This document shows, in pieces, positions 1 through 7,790 of a stretch of 14,529 nucleotides of DNA. Below the pieces are notes generated by a model. That model was not told the DNA's origin. It did no database searches and saw only the letters and a program-made list of their open reading frames with translations. Source of the stretch: Oscillospiraceae bacterium (GTDB lineage Bacteria > Bacillota > Clostridia > Oscillospirales > Oscillospiraceae). A program made the position numbers and the translations under genes. The DNA lies in the NCBI GenBank assembly GCA_031282225.1, contig JAITEC010000139.1:1-14529 (forward strand). The letters run 5' to 3'. Within the stretch, counting starts at the first letter, position 1. Every line of letters begins with the position of its first letter.

Positions 1-2510
1 TGCGCAGCGGCCATATATATCCAATCGCCTCTCGCTGCGGCGTTTTCGCCAAATCCGACATACAGCCGATACTAAACCAAGGTGGCAAACGCGAGGACAT
101 CGCGGCGTCCATATTCCAAGCAGTTGTGGATCAGACTGTAACGGGGCTCACGCAGGGGCGCGAACTGACGGGCAAAATAGTGTTCCTGGGCGGCCCGCTC
201 ACGTTCCTCATGGGCCTTCGGCACCGTTTTGTGCAGACGCTGGAGCTCGACGCCGAACACGCGGTATTCCCCGAAAACGCCGACTGCTTCGCGGCCATCG
301 GCGCCGCCATGCTGTGCACGCAGAGCGACGAGGCGCCTTACGACAGGGCGCTGGAATTGCTTGAGCGGACCCACGGCATGGCACAGCTGACCGACACGTC
401 CCCTCCCCTGTTTGAGACGGCGGATGAGTACGAGGCGTTCAAGGCGCGCCACAGTGCCGCGGCGCCGCCCGCGTGCGACGGCGATACATACGCGGGAGAC
501 GGATACCTGGGGATAGATGCCGGCAGCACCACCACAAAGCTCGTGCTCATATCGCCCGACGGGGCAATTTTATACGATTACTACGGCGCCAACAAGGGCG
601 AGCCCGTGTCCGTGGTTCTCGAGCGCCTGCGCGAGATACGCGCGCGTTTCGACGGGCGCGTGAACATAAGGGCCGCGGCGGCCACGGGCTACGGCGAGGA
701 GCTCATAAAAAACGCGTTCGGCGCCGACATCGGCATTGTGGAGACCATGGCGCACTACGCCGCGGCGCGCCAGTTCAAGCCGGATGTGGACTTCATAATA
801 GATATAGGCGGACAAGACGTCAAGTGCTTCAAGATACGCAACGGCGCCGTAGACGGCATCATGCTCAACGAGGCGTGCTCCTCTGGGTGCGGCAGCTTTA
901 TCGAGACATTCGCTCGCGCGCTCGGATACGGCACAGAGGAGTTCGCCCGCATAGGGCTGTTCGCGCCCACGCCCGTAAACCTCGGTTCCCGCTGCACCGT
1001 GTTCATGAATTCCAGCGTCAAGCAGGCGCAAAAGGACGGCGCGCCCGTGGATGCCATTTCGGCGGGGCTCGCTCTCTCTGTCGTCAAAAACGCCATGTAC
1101 AAGGTCATACGCGCGCCGAGCGCGTCGGCGCTCGGCAAAAATATAGTCGTACAAGGCGGGACATTTCTCAACGACGCCGTCCTGCGCGGGTTTGAGCGCG
1201 AGATAGGCGCGTATGTCACGCGTCCGGCCATAGCGGGCCTCATGGGCGCGTACGGCGCCGCTCTCACGGCGCGCGATTCGGGCATAGGCCGCTCGTCGCT
1301 CCTCGTCGCCGACGAGCTCGCGGGGTTCACGCATTCCGCAAGACCCACGCAGTGCGGCGGATGCACCAACCATTGCGCGCTCACTGTAAACGCGTTCGGC
1401 GGGGGCAGGAAATACATATCGGGAAACCGCTGCTCCAAGCCGCTGGCCGCGCGCGCGGAGCCCGAGCCCAACCTCATGGGATACAAGTACGGCAGGCTGC
1501 GCGCCATGTGCGGCGCCGGCGCCGGAACGGGTGCCCGCGGGCGTATCGGCATTCCGCTTGTAATGAACATTTACGAGGATCTGCCATTTTGGTTTGAATT
1601 CTTCACGGCACTCAATTTTGAGGTTGAACTCTCGCCGGAGTCGTCGCGGGAGGTATACATAAAGGGGCAGCGCACGATCCCGTCCGACACGGTGTGCTAT
1701 CCTGCGAAGCTGGCTCACGGACATATAGAATCCTTGATCAGCGGCGGCGCGGACACGGTATTCTATCCTTGTATGCCATATAATATCGACGAGGGCATAG
1801 GCGACAACAACTACAACTGCCCCGTGGTGGCGTATTACCCCGAGCTGCTCGCCGCGAACATGCCGCGCCTTCGGGGCATCCGTTTTCTCGCGCCGTATTT
1901 CGGCCTCCATAACCCGCGCGGTTTCGAGCTGCGCGCGGGAGAGTACTTCCTCGAGCATTTCGGCATACCCGCGCGCGAGACAAAAATGGCCGCGAGGCGC
2001 GCATACGCCGCCGCCTCGAATTTCAGGCGCGATATCGAGCTGGAGGGCTCGCGCTATATCGCCGGCGCCCGCAAGCGCGGGAAGAGGATAGTGGTTGCAG
2101 CCGGCAGGCCATACCACGTAGACCCGGAGATCAACCACGGAATAGATAGCCTCATAACATCCCTGGGGCTCACGCTCATAACCGAGGACGCCATCCCCCG
2201 CCGCCGCTCCTCGAGGCGCCCGGGCGTGCTCAACCAGTGGACATTTCACGCGCGCATGTACAACGCGGCGGCGTATGTTCGCTGCCAGCCGGACATGCAG
2301 CTCGTGCAGCTCGTCTCGTTCGGATGCGGCATCGACGCCATAACGTCCGACGAGCTGCGCGACATATTGGAGGACGGCGGCAAACTGTACACCCAGCTGA
2401 AGATAGACGACATAAGCAATCTCGGCGCCGCGCGCATACGCGTGCGCAGCTTGATTGCGGCCATGGACGCGGCTGACGGCGCTCCGGGGGCACAATATGC
2501 CGGGGCGTGA
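1..2510 (+). CDS. Acyl-CoA dehydratase activase / activase-related protein (5' partial)
   Basis: This is the C-terminal 835 residues of a large ATP-dependent activase of the 2-hydroxyglutaryl-CoA dehydratase (HgdC/BadF/BcrA) type. The frame is open to the first base, and the upstream residues already match the family (RCGVFAKSD, then QGGKREDIAASIF), so the GTG at 126 is internal. Order: the end of a first activase domain; a second complete one from about base 507 (GIDAGSTTTK phosphate loop, DIGGQD, ACSSGCGSF, SRCTVF); then an activase-related DUF2229-like region with CGGCTNHC (cysteine codons 1353, 1362, 1374) and NRCSKP. In known activases one cysteine in each of the last two second-domain motifs binds the [4Fe-4S] cluster shared by the dimer; here these are codons 876 and 993. 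Family role: ATP-driven low-potential electron transfer to a dehydratase-like partner, presumably the next gene, in the cytoplasm. The substrate is unknown. The stop overlaps the next gene by 14 bases. Confidence 0.9.
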   Translation, partial: RSGHIYPIASRCGVFAKSDIQPILNQGGKREDIAASIFQAVVDQTVTGLTQGRELTGKIVFLGGPLTFLMGLRHRFVQTLELDAEHAVFPENADCFAAIGAAMLCTQSDEAPYDRALELLERTHGMAQLTDTSPPLFETADEYEAFKARHSAAAPPACDGDTYAGDGYLGIDAGSTTTKLVLISPDGAILYDYYGANKGEPVSVVLERLREIRARFDGRVNIRAAAATGYGEELIKNAFGADIGIVETMAHYAAARQFKPDVDFIIDIGGQDVKCFKIRNGAVDGIMLNEACSSGCGSFIETFARALGYGTEEFARIGLFAPTPVNLGSRCTVFMNSSVKQAQKDGAPVDAISAGLALSVVKNAMYKVIRAPSASALGKNIVVQGGTFLNDAVLRGFEREIGAYVTRPAIAGLMGAYGAALTARDSGIGRSSLLVADELAGFTHSARPTQCGGCTNHCALTVNAFGGGRKYISGNRCSKPLAARAEPEPNLMGYKYGRLRAMCGAGAGTGARGRIGIPLVMNIYEDLPFWFEFFTALNFEVELSPESSREVYIKGQRTIPSDTVCYPAKLAHGHIESLISGGADTVFYPCMPYNIDEGIGDNNYNCPVVAYYPELLAANMPRLRGIRFLAPYFGLHNPRGFELRAGEYFLEHFGIPARETKMAARRAYAAASNFRRDIELEGSRYIAGARKRGKRIVVAAGRPYHVDPEINHGIDSLITSLGLTLITEDAIPRRRSSRRPGVLNQWTFHARMYNAAAYVRCQPDMQLVQLVSFGCGIDAITSDELRDILEDGGKLYTQLKIDDISNLGAARIRVRSLIAAMDAADGAPGAQYAGA

Positions 2511-3834
2511 CCGCGCGCCGAAGCGCGGCAAGGACGGGCGCATTGTGTTCACGCGCCGAATGAAGCGGGAATATACGCTGCTGATGCCGCAAATGCTGCC
2601 GGTGACATTCACGATGATGAAAAAAGTGTTCGAGCTGTACGGTTACAAGGTGGATATGCTCACGTCGTCGCACCGGGGCATAATCGACACGGGCCTGCGG
2701 TATGTGCACAACGACACGTGCTACCCCGCGCTGCTGGTCATCGGGCAGCTCATAGAGGCAGTCAACAGCGGCCAATACGACAAGCGCAAGGTGGCGCTCC
2801 TAATAACGCAGACCGGCGGCGGGTGCCGCGCGTCCAATTACATACACCTGCTGCGAAGGGCGCTGCGCCGCGCCGACCTGGACTACATCCCAGTTGTCTC
2901 CGTAAACTTGTCCGGCCTGGAGCGCAACCCCGGTTTCAGCCTGTCGGTTCCCATTATACGCCGCCTTGCCGCCGTGATGATCTACGGCGACCTGCTTATG
3001 TGGCTGGGCAACCAGTGCAAGCCGTACGAGACCGTGCCCGGCACCACCGAAAAACTGACGGCCCACTGGACGGACACGCTGGTCACCCTGCTCGGCACGG
3101 GTCGCGGGCTCTCAAAAAAAGACATCGGGTGCCGCATGTCCGAGATAACGGCCGATTACGCGCGCATCGAACGCGCGCCCAGTCGCCTGCGGCGCATTGG
3201 CGTCGTGGGCGAGATATATGTCAAGTACGCGCCATTGGGCAACAACGACCTGGAGGAACTGCTGCTCGCCGAAGGGTGCGAGCCCGTAGTGCCCGGGCTC
3301 ACGGATTTCATGATTTTTAAGGTAAACAACCGCGTCACGGACGTGGATCTGTACTGCGGGAGCAAATTGAAAAAGCTTGTGGCCGGCGCCTTCCAGCGTT
3401 ATATCGAGAGCCTGCAGCGCGTGATGATAGAAGCCGTAAAGACGCGACCCGAATTTACGCCGATGGGCTCGTTTGCCGACCTGCGCGCGTGCGTGAAGGG
3501 CTATCTCGGCTACGGCAACAAGATGGGCGAGGGCTGGCTCCTGGCAGCCGAGATGATAGAACTCATACACTCCGGCGTGAGCGGCATTGTGTGCGCGCAG
3601 CCCTTCGGCTGCCTGCCAAACCACGTCGCAGGAAAGGGGATGATACGCAAATTGAAAGACGATTTCCCTCACTCGAACATCGTGGCCGTGGACTACGACC
3701 CCGGCGCGACGCGCATTAACCAGGAAAACAGGATAAAGCTCATGCTCTCAAACTGCAGAGATCACCGCGACGCGCGTCCGGCGGCGCAACAGCCGTCCGG
3801 CGAAGAAACTATGCTATCCGGAGGTTCAAGATGA
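2497..3834 (+). CDS. 2-hydroxyacyl-CoA dehydratase-like protein (HgdB-type, split from activase)
   Basis: A 445-residue protein resembling the region that follows the activase domains in the long (about 1400-residue) clostridial activase/dehydratase proteins, related to the HgdA/HgdB subunits. Conserved blocks are NDTCYPA (Cys75), QTGGGCRASNY (Cys110) and CAQPFGCLPNH (Cys366, Cys372); such cysteines probably bind an Fe-S cluster. The likely role is to accept electrons from the activase encoded just upstream and carry out a low-potential reduction or dehydration. The substrate cannot be read from sequence, and there is no CoA-transferase or second dehydratase subunit nearby. I chose ATG 2497 because a G-run at 2486-2490 sits about six bases upstream and the conserved part begins soon after. 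A TTG at 2455 would extend it by 14 unconserved residues. The last about 25 residues are polar and variable. The stop overlaps the next ATG as ATGA. A frameshift splitting one original gene cannot be excluded. Confidence 0.87.
   Translation: MPGRDRAPKRGKDGRIVFTRRMKREYTLLMPQMLPVTFTMMKKVFELYGYKVDMLTSSHRGIIDTGLRYVHNDTCYPALLVIGQLIEAVNSGQYDKRKVALLITQTGGGCRASNYIHLLRRALRRADLDYIPVVSVNLSGLERNPGFSLSVPIIRRLAAVMIYGDLLMWLGNQCKPYETVPGTTEKLTAHWTDTLVTLLGTGRGLSKKDIGCRMSEITADYARIERAPSRLRRIGVVGEIYVKYAPLGNNDLEELLLAEGCEPVVPGLTDFMIFKVNNRVTDVDLYCGSKLKKLVAGAFQRYIESLQRVMIEAVKTRPEFTPMGSFADLRACVKGYLGYGNKMGEGWLLAAEMIELIHSGVSGIVCAQPFGCLPNHVAGKGMIRKLKDDFPHSNIVAVDYDPGATRINQENRIKLMLSNCRDHRDARPAAQQPSGEETMLSGGSR
3820..3825 (+). 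promoter_or_regulatory. Shine-Dalgarno site for the foldase lipoprotein gene
   Basis: GGAGGT lies five bases before ATG 3831, inside the end of the dehydratase-like gene. It is the strongest ribosome site in the window. It fixes the start of the lipoprotein and suggests translation well above what simple coupling would give. Confidence 0.8.
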
Positions 3835-5057
3835 AAGATCTGTTATTATGGAAAAGGTATATCGCGGCCGTGCTGTTCGCGGCGACGGCCGCGCTGCTGC
3901 TGGCCGGCTGCTCTGGCGACGGCGTTGCCAAAGCTGAGGCCGAAGTTCCGCCGTCCGCATCGGAATCTCCCGTGCCGTCCGCTGCGGGCTCGCCTCCCTC
4001 CTCTGCGGACACGCCTTCGGACAGTTCCGCGCCGGAGAACGGCGTGGGCACGCCCGATTTCGGCGCCGTGCGCTCGTCGCTGCCGCCGGATACCGTGATG
4101 ATGACGGTGAACGGCGAGCAGATACTGTGGGACGAGCTCTTTTTCTCCATCTACGCCATTATGACAAATGTCATATCGACGTTTGGCGAGTTGCCCGCCT
4201 GGGACGAGCAGGTCAGGGATGGCGTCACGTTCAAAAACTATATGGACGAGGCTATCTACAGCGAGATGGTCTCCGGCATAGCTGTCAAGGCGGGGGCGCA
4301 GGCGCTCGGGCTGTCGCTGACGAGTGACGATATCGGCCAGATGGAGGCTCAGTTCGCGGATATGGAGGAGCAGCTCGGCGGAGCCGAGAACCTTGCGGAA
4401 TATCTGCGCGGGATGTACTGCACGGAAGAGCTGTACCGCACGATAGTGGAGACGAGCTATCTGCAAAAGCGCTGCTTTGACGAGCTGTTCGGCGAGGGCG
4501 GAGAGAAAGCGTCCGACTCCGACTTGCAGCGGTACGCCGATGACAGCGGCTACCTGATGGCAAAGCACATACTAAAACTCACCGAGAACATGGAAACGCG
4601 CGAACCGCTGCCGGACGACGAGATCGCGAGGGCGCGCGAGGAATCCGAGGCAATACTGGCACAGCTTGACGGCTACGACGGCGCGGATTTTGAGGTTTTT
4701 TTCGACGAGCTCATGTTTGAAAACAGCGAGGATACCGGGTTGCAGGGCAATCCGGGCGGGTACCTGTTTGGTGCCGGGGAAATGGTTCCGGAGTTTGAAG
4801 AGGCGACGCGCCAGCTCGCGGTCGGGAGCCACAGCGGCATCGTGGAGACGGTTTTTGGGTTTCACATCATATATAGGCTGCCGATAGACTACGACGCCAC
4901 GCTTGGCTCCGGGCACACGCTGCGCTATGAAGCCGCGCTCGATATGTTCAACCGCACCGCGATGGAATCATGGCGCGAGGGTCTCTCCGTCACGCTGTCG
5001 CCCTCTTACGAGAGCCTGGACCTGGAGGAACTGTTCGGCGATTTCGGGGCACGGTAG
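3831..5057 (+). CDS. Peptidylprolyl isomerase lipoprotein, parvulin/PpiC type (PrsA/SurA-like)
   Basis: A 408-residue secreted lipoprotein. Lys/Arg residues are followed by a hydrophobic stretch (about 11-25) and a lipobox LLAGC with Cys27 as the lipidation site. A Ser/Pro/Ala-rich spacer runs to about residue 80. A SurA-N-like helical segment begins at VMMTVNGEQI, and a parvulin domain covers about 241-352, marked by AKHIL (His246) near its start and GNPGGYLFG, VPEFEEA and VFGFHIIYRL towards its end. Proteins of this design fold or stabilise exported proteins at the outer face of the membrane. The ATG overlaps the previous stop (ATGA) with a strong ribosome site, so it is probably co-transcribed with the dehydratase genes, although a cytoplasmic Fe-S system has no obvious need for it. 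It might serve the sensor domains of the following kinases, but that is speculation. The family assignment is firm; the client is unknown. Confidence 0.93.
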   Translation: MKDLLLWKRYIAAVLFAATAALLLAGCSGDGVAKAEAEVPPSASESPVPSAAGSPPSSADTPSDSSAPENGVGTPDFGAVRSSLPPDTVMMTVNGEQILWDELFFSIYAIMTNVISTFGELPAWDEQVRDGVTFKNYMDEAIYSEMVSGIAVKAGAQALGLSLTSDDIGQMEAQFADMEEQLGGAENLAEYLRGMYCTEELYRTIVETSYLQKRCFDELFGEGGEKASDSDLQRYADDSGYLMAKHILKLTENMETREPLPDDEIARAREESEAILAQLDGYDGADFEVFFDELMFENSEDTGLQGNPGGYLFGAGEMVPEFEEATRQLAVGSHSGIVETVFGFHIIYRLPIDYDATLGSGHTLRYEAALDMFNRTAMESWREGLSVTLSPSYESLDLEELFGDFGAR

Positions 5058-5070
5058 GATCACGGTTTTT

Positions 5071-5076
5071 TAGGAG
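5071..5076 (+). promoter_or_regulatory. Shine-Dalgarno site deciding the GTG start of the first kinase
   Basis: TAGGAG stands nine bases before GTG 5086 in the 28-base gap after the lipoprotein gene. The nearer ATG at 5078 reads only two codons before a stop, so GTG 5086 is the start. Confidence 0.7.
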
Positions 5077-5085
5077 AATGACACA

Positions 5086-7743
5086 GTGATACGGTACATA
5101 AAGAGCTACATCGACCGGTATATTTTCTCCGAGGAGCTCTCCCTCGAGGCGCGCACGACGAACATGGTGGGAACCGTGGGAATAGCGGGCGTCGCCGCCG
5201 CCATTGTCACGCGCGTCGCCATGCGCAGCTCCATATCGCTGATAGCCGTGCTTGTGGGAATAATAATATCCGTGTCGGCCCTGCTGGTCTTCTGTAACAA
5301 ATACAATAAGCACCATATCGGCTCGCAGCTCATACTGTTCTCGCTTTGCGACATTCTGCTGCCCACCTCGCTGTTCGCCATGGGCGGCATAGACAGCGGC
5401 ATGCCGGCGTATTTCACCATGTCCATTGTCGTCATATTCATACTCTCCAAGGGCAGGGCGCGCGCCGTGATACTTATCACGCACATAATATGGGTCGTGA
5501 TATGTTACGCCGCGTCCTCCGCGCCGCCTTTCAACGGGCTTGTCGCGCAACTGCGCGGCACCGACAGGTACGTGGATCACATACAGTCGTTTGTGGTCTC
5601 CGGATTGTTCATAGCCGCTGTCGTCTTGTTTCAAGACAGGATTTTCCTGGCGGAGCGCCAAAAACTCGATACCATGCTGCGACTGATGACCGATATGGCC
5701 GTCTCGCTGCTAGAACTCGACATGGACGAGCCGGAGAGCGCGCTGAGGCACGGCATGTCGGTTGCGGCGTCTGGCGTTGGCGCGGACAGGATCAGCGTAT
5801 GGAAAAACATAACGCGGGACGGCCGGGCGTATTTCTCGCACCAGATGTCCGTGGGCAACGGCGTCGCCGCCATAGGCGGCGGAAACATGGAGTTCCCATA
5901 CGACGAGATATTCCCCGATTGGCACGATATCATGTCGGACGGGCAGCCCAAAAACTACTCGTTTAACGATTTTTCGCAGCGGGAACAGATGTTCGTCTCC
6001 ATGTTCAGCGTTCAGTCCGTGTTGATAGTGCCCGTAGTATACGGAGGGAATTTTTGGGGATTTGTCACATTTGTAAACTGCCGCAGCGAAAAGAAGTTCA
6101 CGCGGGACGAGGAGCGCATAATGCATCCCGGCGCGCTGCTGCTCGCGAACGCCATCATACGCAACCAGATGATGCAGGAACTCGCGCGCGCACGGCGCGG
6201 GGCGGAGTCCGCCTCCATGGCCAAGAGCGAGTTCCTCTCGAATATGAGCCATGAGATACGCACCCCCATGAACGCGATAATCGGCATGACGTCGATCGGC
6301 AAGTCCGCCGCCAGTACAGCGCGCAAGGACTACGCGTTCGACAAGATAGGCGACGCGTCCTCTCACCTGCTCGGCGTCATCAACGACATCCTGGATATGA
6401 GCAAAATTGAGGCAAACAAGCTCGAGCTGTCTTATGTGGAGTTCAACTTTGAGAGGATGCTCCAAAAGGCCGTGGGCGTCAACAACTTCAAGGCGGACGA
6501 AAAACACCAGAACCTCACGGTCCAAATCGACAGAGACATCCCGCGCACGCTGATAGGCGACGACCAACGGCTGACTCAGGTCATAACAAATCTCGTGTCC
6601 AACGCCGTTAAATTCACGCCGGAGCACGGCAATATACACCTCGATGCAAAGCTCGCCGGCGAAGAGCACGGGACGTACACCGTCCAGATCTCCGTATCGG
6701 ACACGGGCATAGGCATAAGCGCCGAGCAACAAAGGCGCCTTTTCCATTCTTTCCAGCAGGCGGAGAGCGGGACGAGCCGAAAATACGGCGGTACCGGCCT
6801 GGGACTTGCCATATCGAAGCGCATCATAGAGATGATGGGCGGGCGGATATGGGCACAGTCCGAGCCCGGGGCGGGCTCGACGTTCGCGTTCACCGTAAAG
6901 GCGGAGCGAGGGCGCGCCGACAGGGAGAACTCCGCGCCCGCCGGAGCCGGTTGGGAGAACATCCGCGTAATGGTGGTAGACGACTCGCCCGATGTTTGCG
7001 AACATTTCGCGGAAATCGCGCGCGGTTTCAATATGCCGTGCGATACGGCGCTTTCCGGCGCAGAGGCCTGCAAGCTCATCGGCGACGGCGGCAAATATGA
7101 TATTTTCTTCGTGGATTGGCGCATGCCGGGAATGGACGGCATTGAGCTGACTCGCCGCATCAAGAGGCGCAGCGGCAACAAGTCCGTGGTAATAATGATA
7201 TCGTCCGCCGAGTGGAGCGCCATAGAAGAAGAGGGCATACGCGCGGGCGTGGACAAGTTCATATCCAAGCCCCTGTTCCCTTCCGCCATATCCGACTGCA
7301 TCAACGAGTGCCTCGGCATAAGTGGGCGCCGCGAAGAGGCAAAACAGCAGGCGTATACGGACAACTTTTCCGGCAGGCGCGTGCTGTTGGCGGAAGACGT
7401 GGAGATCAACCGAGAGATCGTGATGGCGCTCCTGGATCAGACGGGGATAGGCATAGACTGCGCGGAAAACGGCGCCAAAGCCGTTGAGATGTTCTCAGGT
7501 TCCCCGGAACTGTACGACATAATATTCATGGATGTCCAGATGCCCGAGATGGACGGTTACGAGGCCTCCCGTCGCATTCGCGCTTCGGGCGCGCCGCGCG
7601 CGGGCACCGTCCCCATCATTGCCATGACGGCCAATGTGTTCAGCGAGGACGTTGCAAAATGCCTTGAAGCGGGGATGGACGGGCATATAGGCAAACCTAT
7701 CGACATCGGAAACATAATGGAGACGCTGCGCAAATACCTATAA
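5086..7743 (+). CDS. Hybrid sensor histidine kinase: 6 TM - GAF - HisKA - HATPase - REC - REC
   Basis: An 885-residue membrane hybrid kinase. Six hydrophobic segments (about 27-46, 49-70, 78-100, 105-121, 127-144, 166-183) form an N-terminal membrane sensor of no family I can name. A GAF-like domain follows (about 195-365). HisKA has the phospho-acceptor His389 in SHEIRTP. The ATPase domain has N-box residues Asn502/Asn506, DTGIGIS (Asp539) and YGGTGLGLA (567-575). REC1 (about 626-745) carries Asp632/633, phospho-site Asp677 in [10 protein letters not shown] and a Lys in SKPLFP. REC2 (about 764-880) carries Asp816 in [10 protein letters not shown] and the Lys in GKP. Both receivers look intact. 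There is no Hpt domain or DNA-binding output, so signal must leave through an external Hpt or by receiver interaction. The GTG start is supported by TAGGAG. The gene ends 47 bases before a paralogue with the same C-terminal half. The ligand is unknown. Confidence 0.94.
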   Translation: MIRYIKSYIDRYIFSEELSLEARTTNMVGTVGIAGVAAAIVTRVAMRSSISLIAVLVGIIISVSALLVFCNKYNKHHIGSQLILFSLCDILLPTSLFAMGGIDSGMPAYFTMSIVVIFILSKGRARAVILITHIIWVVICYAASSAPPFNGLVAQLRGTDRYVDHIQSFVVSGLFIAAVVLFQDRIFLAERQKLDTMLRLMTDMAVSLLELDMDEPESALRHGMSVAASGVGADRISVWKNITRDGRAYFSHQMSVGNGVAAIGGGNMEFPYDEIFPDWHDIMSDGQPKNYSFNDFSQREQMFVSMFSVQSVLIVPVVYGGNFWGFVTFVNCRSEKKFTRDEERIMHPGALLLANAIIRNQMMQELARARRGAESASMAKSEFLSNMSHEIRTPMNAIIGMTSIGKSAASTARKDYAFDKIGDASSHLLGVINDILDMSKIEANKLELSYVEFNFERMLQKAVGVNNFKADEKHQNLTVQIDRDIPRTLIGDDQRLTQVITNLVSNAVKFTPEHGNIHLDAKLAGEEHGTYTVQISVSDTGIGISAEQQRRLFHSFQQAESGTSRKYGGTGLGLAISKRIIEMMGGRIWAQSEPGAGSTFAFTVKAERGRADRENSAPAGAGWENIRVMVVDDSPDVCEHFAEIARGFNMPCDTALSGAEACKLIGDGGKYDIFFVDWRMPGMDGIELTRRIKRRSGNKSVVIMISSAEWSAIEEEGIRAGVDKFISKPLFPSAISDCINECLGISGRREEAKQQAYTDNFSGRRVLLAEDVEINREIVMALLDQTGIGIDCAENGAKAVEMFSGSPELYDIIFMDVQMPEMDGYEASRRIRASGAPRAGTVPIIAMTANVFSEDVAKCLEAGMDGHIGKPIDIGNIMETLRKYL

Positions 7744-7790
7744 CGGCGCCGCCGGCCGATAACGCACAACGCGAAGAGAGGAAGCTGCCC

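Noticed and set aside
126-2510. GTG 126 as the true start of the activase gene
   Set aside because: The same frame continues upstream to the window edge and encodes family-typical residues (RCGVFAKSD), so the gene is cut by the window.
570-2612. Long minus-strand open frame (680 codons), with others such as 5710-7005
   Set aside because: They lie opposite genes with clear family motifs, their translations show no domain and are biased to Arg/Ala/Tyr/His, and long antisense frames are expected in GC-rich DNA with skewed codon use.
5058-5085. T-run at 5065-5070 as a terminator after the lipoprotein
   Set aside because: No GC-rich stem precedes it and TAGGAG with the next GTG start follows at once, so it is more likely spacer.
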